52,825 nt of DNA. Source: Bullifex porci (GTDB lineage Bacteria > Spirochaetota > Spirochaetia > Sphaerochaetales > Sphaerochaetaceae). The stretch lies in assembly GCF_009695635.1 (NCBI RefSeq), contig NZ_VUNN01000017.1, positions 1-52,825 of the forward strand, written 5' to 3'. The notes beneath the pieces were generated by a model that saw only the letters and a program-made list of their open reading frames with translations, had not been told where the DNA came from and made no database searches. This document shows, in pieces, positions 52,089-52,825 of the stretch. The translations under genes and the position numbers were made by a program. How positions within the stretch are numbered: the stretch's first letter is position 1; every line of letters begins with the position of its first letter.

Positions 52089-52691
52089 TTATTTAAATAT
52101 TTGACTATCGAGCTTTTTCTTCTCCATTGGCTTAAAGCTTAAATCAAAATCTTCAGCTTCCTTTTCATCAACATAATATACCTTTGGAGTCATATAATTA
52201 GCTTGATCACAATCCTTTAAATAGCCTTCCTCTAATTCTTTATATAGTAAGAAATCTACTGTTGAGCCATAATATAAAATATTTTTGTCTTTTGCTCTTT
52301 CAAAGCCTAGCTTTGAATAAAAATCATAGTTACCTTCCATTAAGAGAGCCTTAATACCTTGCTCTTTAGCTTTATTTAAAGCAAAGGCTAAAAGAATCAT
52401 CCCATATTTTTTTCTTTTATAATCATTATGTATTGCAATAGGACCAAAGGTGGCAATCTCTTTTGTGCTACCATCCTTTAATTTTAATTCAGCCTTATGA
52501 AATACTACTTGGCCAATTAAAACATCATCTAAATACATTACAAAGTTTAATTCCTTGTAAAATCCAGGAGATGATCTCATAACATGTAAAACATAGTGCT
52601 CTAAGCAGCCAGGTCTATAAACATTCCAAAAGGAATCCCTTACTAATTCTTCTACAGCTCTTTCTTCACTATTTAATTCATTTCTAATTAT
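52089..52691 (-). CDS. GNAT acetyltransferase, start codon missing
   Basis: About 200 residues of the N-acetyltransferase family. The homologous frame reads IIRNELNSEERAVEELV, then DSFWNVYRPGCLEHYVLH, then FGPIAIHNDYKRKKYGMILL (acetyl-CoA loop, here K-R-K-K-Y-G) and DFYSKLGFERA. The only ATG gives a protein from 52580 that lacks the first ~37 residues. Upstream of IIRN, no ATG, GTG or TTG occurs before an in-frame TAG at about 52698-52700; only TTA, ATA and ATT are available, so the 5' limit given is approximate. An IS3-type element begins just upstream, and may have removed the start. Either a non-standard start or a recently broken gene. Confidence 0.65.
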   Translation of the reverse strand: MIRNELNSEERAVEELVRDSFWNVYRPGCLEHYVLHVMRSSPGFYKELNFVMYLDDVLIGQVVFHKAELKLKDGSTKEIATFGPIAIHNDYKRKKYGMILLAFALNKAKEQGIKALLMEGNYDFYSKLGFERAKDKNILYYGSTVDFLLYKELEEGYLKDCDQANYMTPKVYYVDEKEAEDFDLSFKPMEKKKLDSQIFK

Positions 52692-52694
52692 TAA

Positions 52695-52776
52695 ACTCTA
52701 TACTAAGAGCATAAATCAGACAGGGAGGTGAAAATAATTCGAATAACAGCTACCATATCAAAGGAGTAAAAAAGAT
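52695..52776 (+). mobile_element. Putative left end of an IS3-family insertion sequence
   Basis: Sequence between the beheaded GNAT gene and the OrfA start. It holds AGACAGGGAGG-type purine-rich sequence and the OrfA ribosome site. The boundary and target duplication cannot be set from one end. Confidence 0.4.
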
Positions 52777-52825
52777 ATGGGTAGAAACAAGAAGACTTAC
52801 ACAGATGAGTTTAAGCTTAAATGCA
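52777..52825 (+). CDS. IS3-type transposase OrfA, first codons only (runs off the window)
   Basis: ATG with AAGGAG about ten bases upstream, encoding MGRNKKTYTDEFKLKC before the window ends. The K-x-Y-T-D-E-F-K start is characteristic of the helix-turn-helix OrfA of IS3-family elements (HTH_Tnp_1). The left end of the element is probably somewhere in 52695-52740, but no terminal inverted repeat can be fixed without the other end. Confidence 0.65.
   Translation, partial: MGRNKKTYTDEFKLKC

Overview
The window looks like a chromosome segment of an AT-rich, host-associated spirochaete, probably near Sphaerochaetaceae or Treponema. Evidence for this: a DUF3798 sugar-type ABC cassette, a PUR-alpha-like DNA-binding protein, a very long RpoD, many lipoproteins with short [FL]-V-S-C lipoboxes, BspA-like surface repeats, and the gene orders recA-scpA-scpB-rluB-cmk-rpsA and ffh-rpsP-khpA-rimM-trmD-rplS. 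None of the tRNA genes encodes its CCA end. Genus cannot be fixed from the sequence alone.

Layout. 1-5700: a five-gene ABC importer operon (periplasmic binding protein, double ATPase, two permeases, small membrane-anchored protein). 5764-12640: rpe-dtd, recA, scpA-scpB-rluB-cmk-rpsA, mostly overlapping. 12700-17700: a membrane-anchored TPR-like protein, three lipoproteins, mazG, and a 550-base stretch with no gene. 17731-23178 (minus): dnaG-rpoD-zinc-ribbon gene-rnpB, a version of the macromolecular synthesis cluster. 23231-28406 (minus): a cysteine-cluster protein, tRNA-Tyr, coaD, and the ffh-rplS ribosome/SRP operon. 28482-39990: smc, rnhB, zupT, a PUR protein, two tandem M29 aminopeptidase homologues, coaX, an ABC-F ATPase, tsaD and four tRNA genes. 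40000-45300: an accessory block of visibly higher GC and different codon use next to tRNA-Thr. It holds a BspA-like leucine-rich-repeat lipoprotein, a second repeat-type lipoprotein, a predicted outer-membrane protein, an IS3 transposase remnant and a decayed hsdR fragment. 45400-52825: AT-rich again, with a 51-codon gene, a lipoprotein, tldE/pmbA-tldD, a DUF368 membrane protein, an outer-membrane-protein/lipoprotein pair, a GNAT acetyltransferase without a normal start codon, and the first codons of an IS3-type transposase at the edge.

How genes fit together. ScpA, ScpB and SMC are all present, so a condensin can be built, but the SMC has no recognisable normal hinge. recA, rnhB, dnaG, rpoD, rpsA, rnpB, ffh, trmD, tsaD and dtd form an information-processing core. 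coaX and coaD supply two steps of CoA synthesis. TldD and TldE form a heterodimeric peptidase.

Most notable observations: (1) at least six genes have a good -10 box ending 6-9 bases before the ATG and no Shine-Dalgarno sequence, suggesting leaderless mRNAs alongside normal SD-led genes; (2) a probable pseudo-enzyme next to an intact M29 aminopeptidase; (3) an SMC with a minimal hinge; (4) an hsdR remnant whose two in-frame stops are both TAG at positions where glutamine is expected; (5) a short Tyr/His/Asp-rich peptide gene behind a tldD-tldE pair; (6) a GNAT gene apparently beheaded next to an IS3 element. No CRISPR array, prophage or complete defence system is visible.
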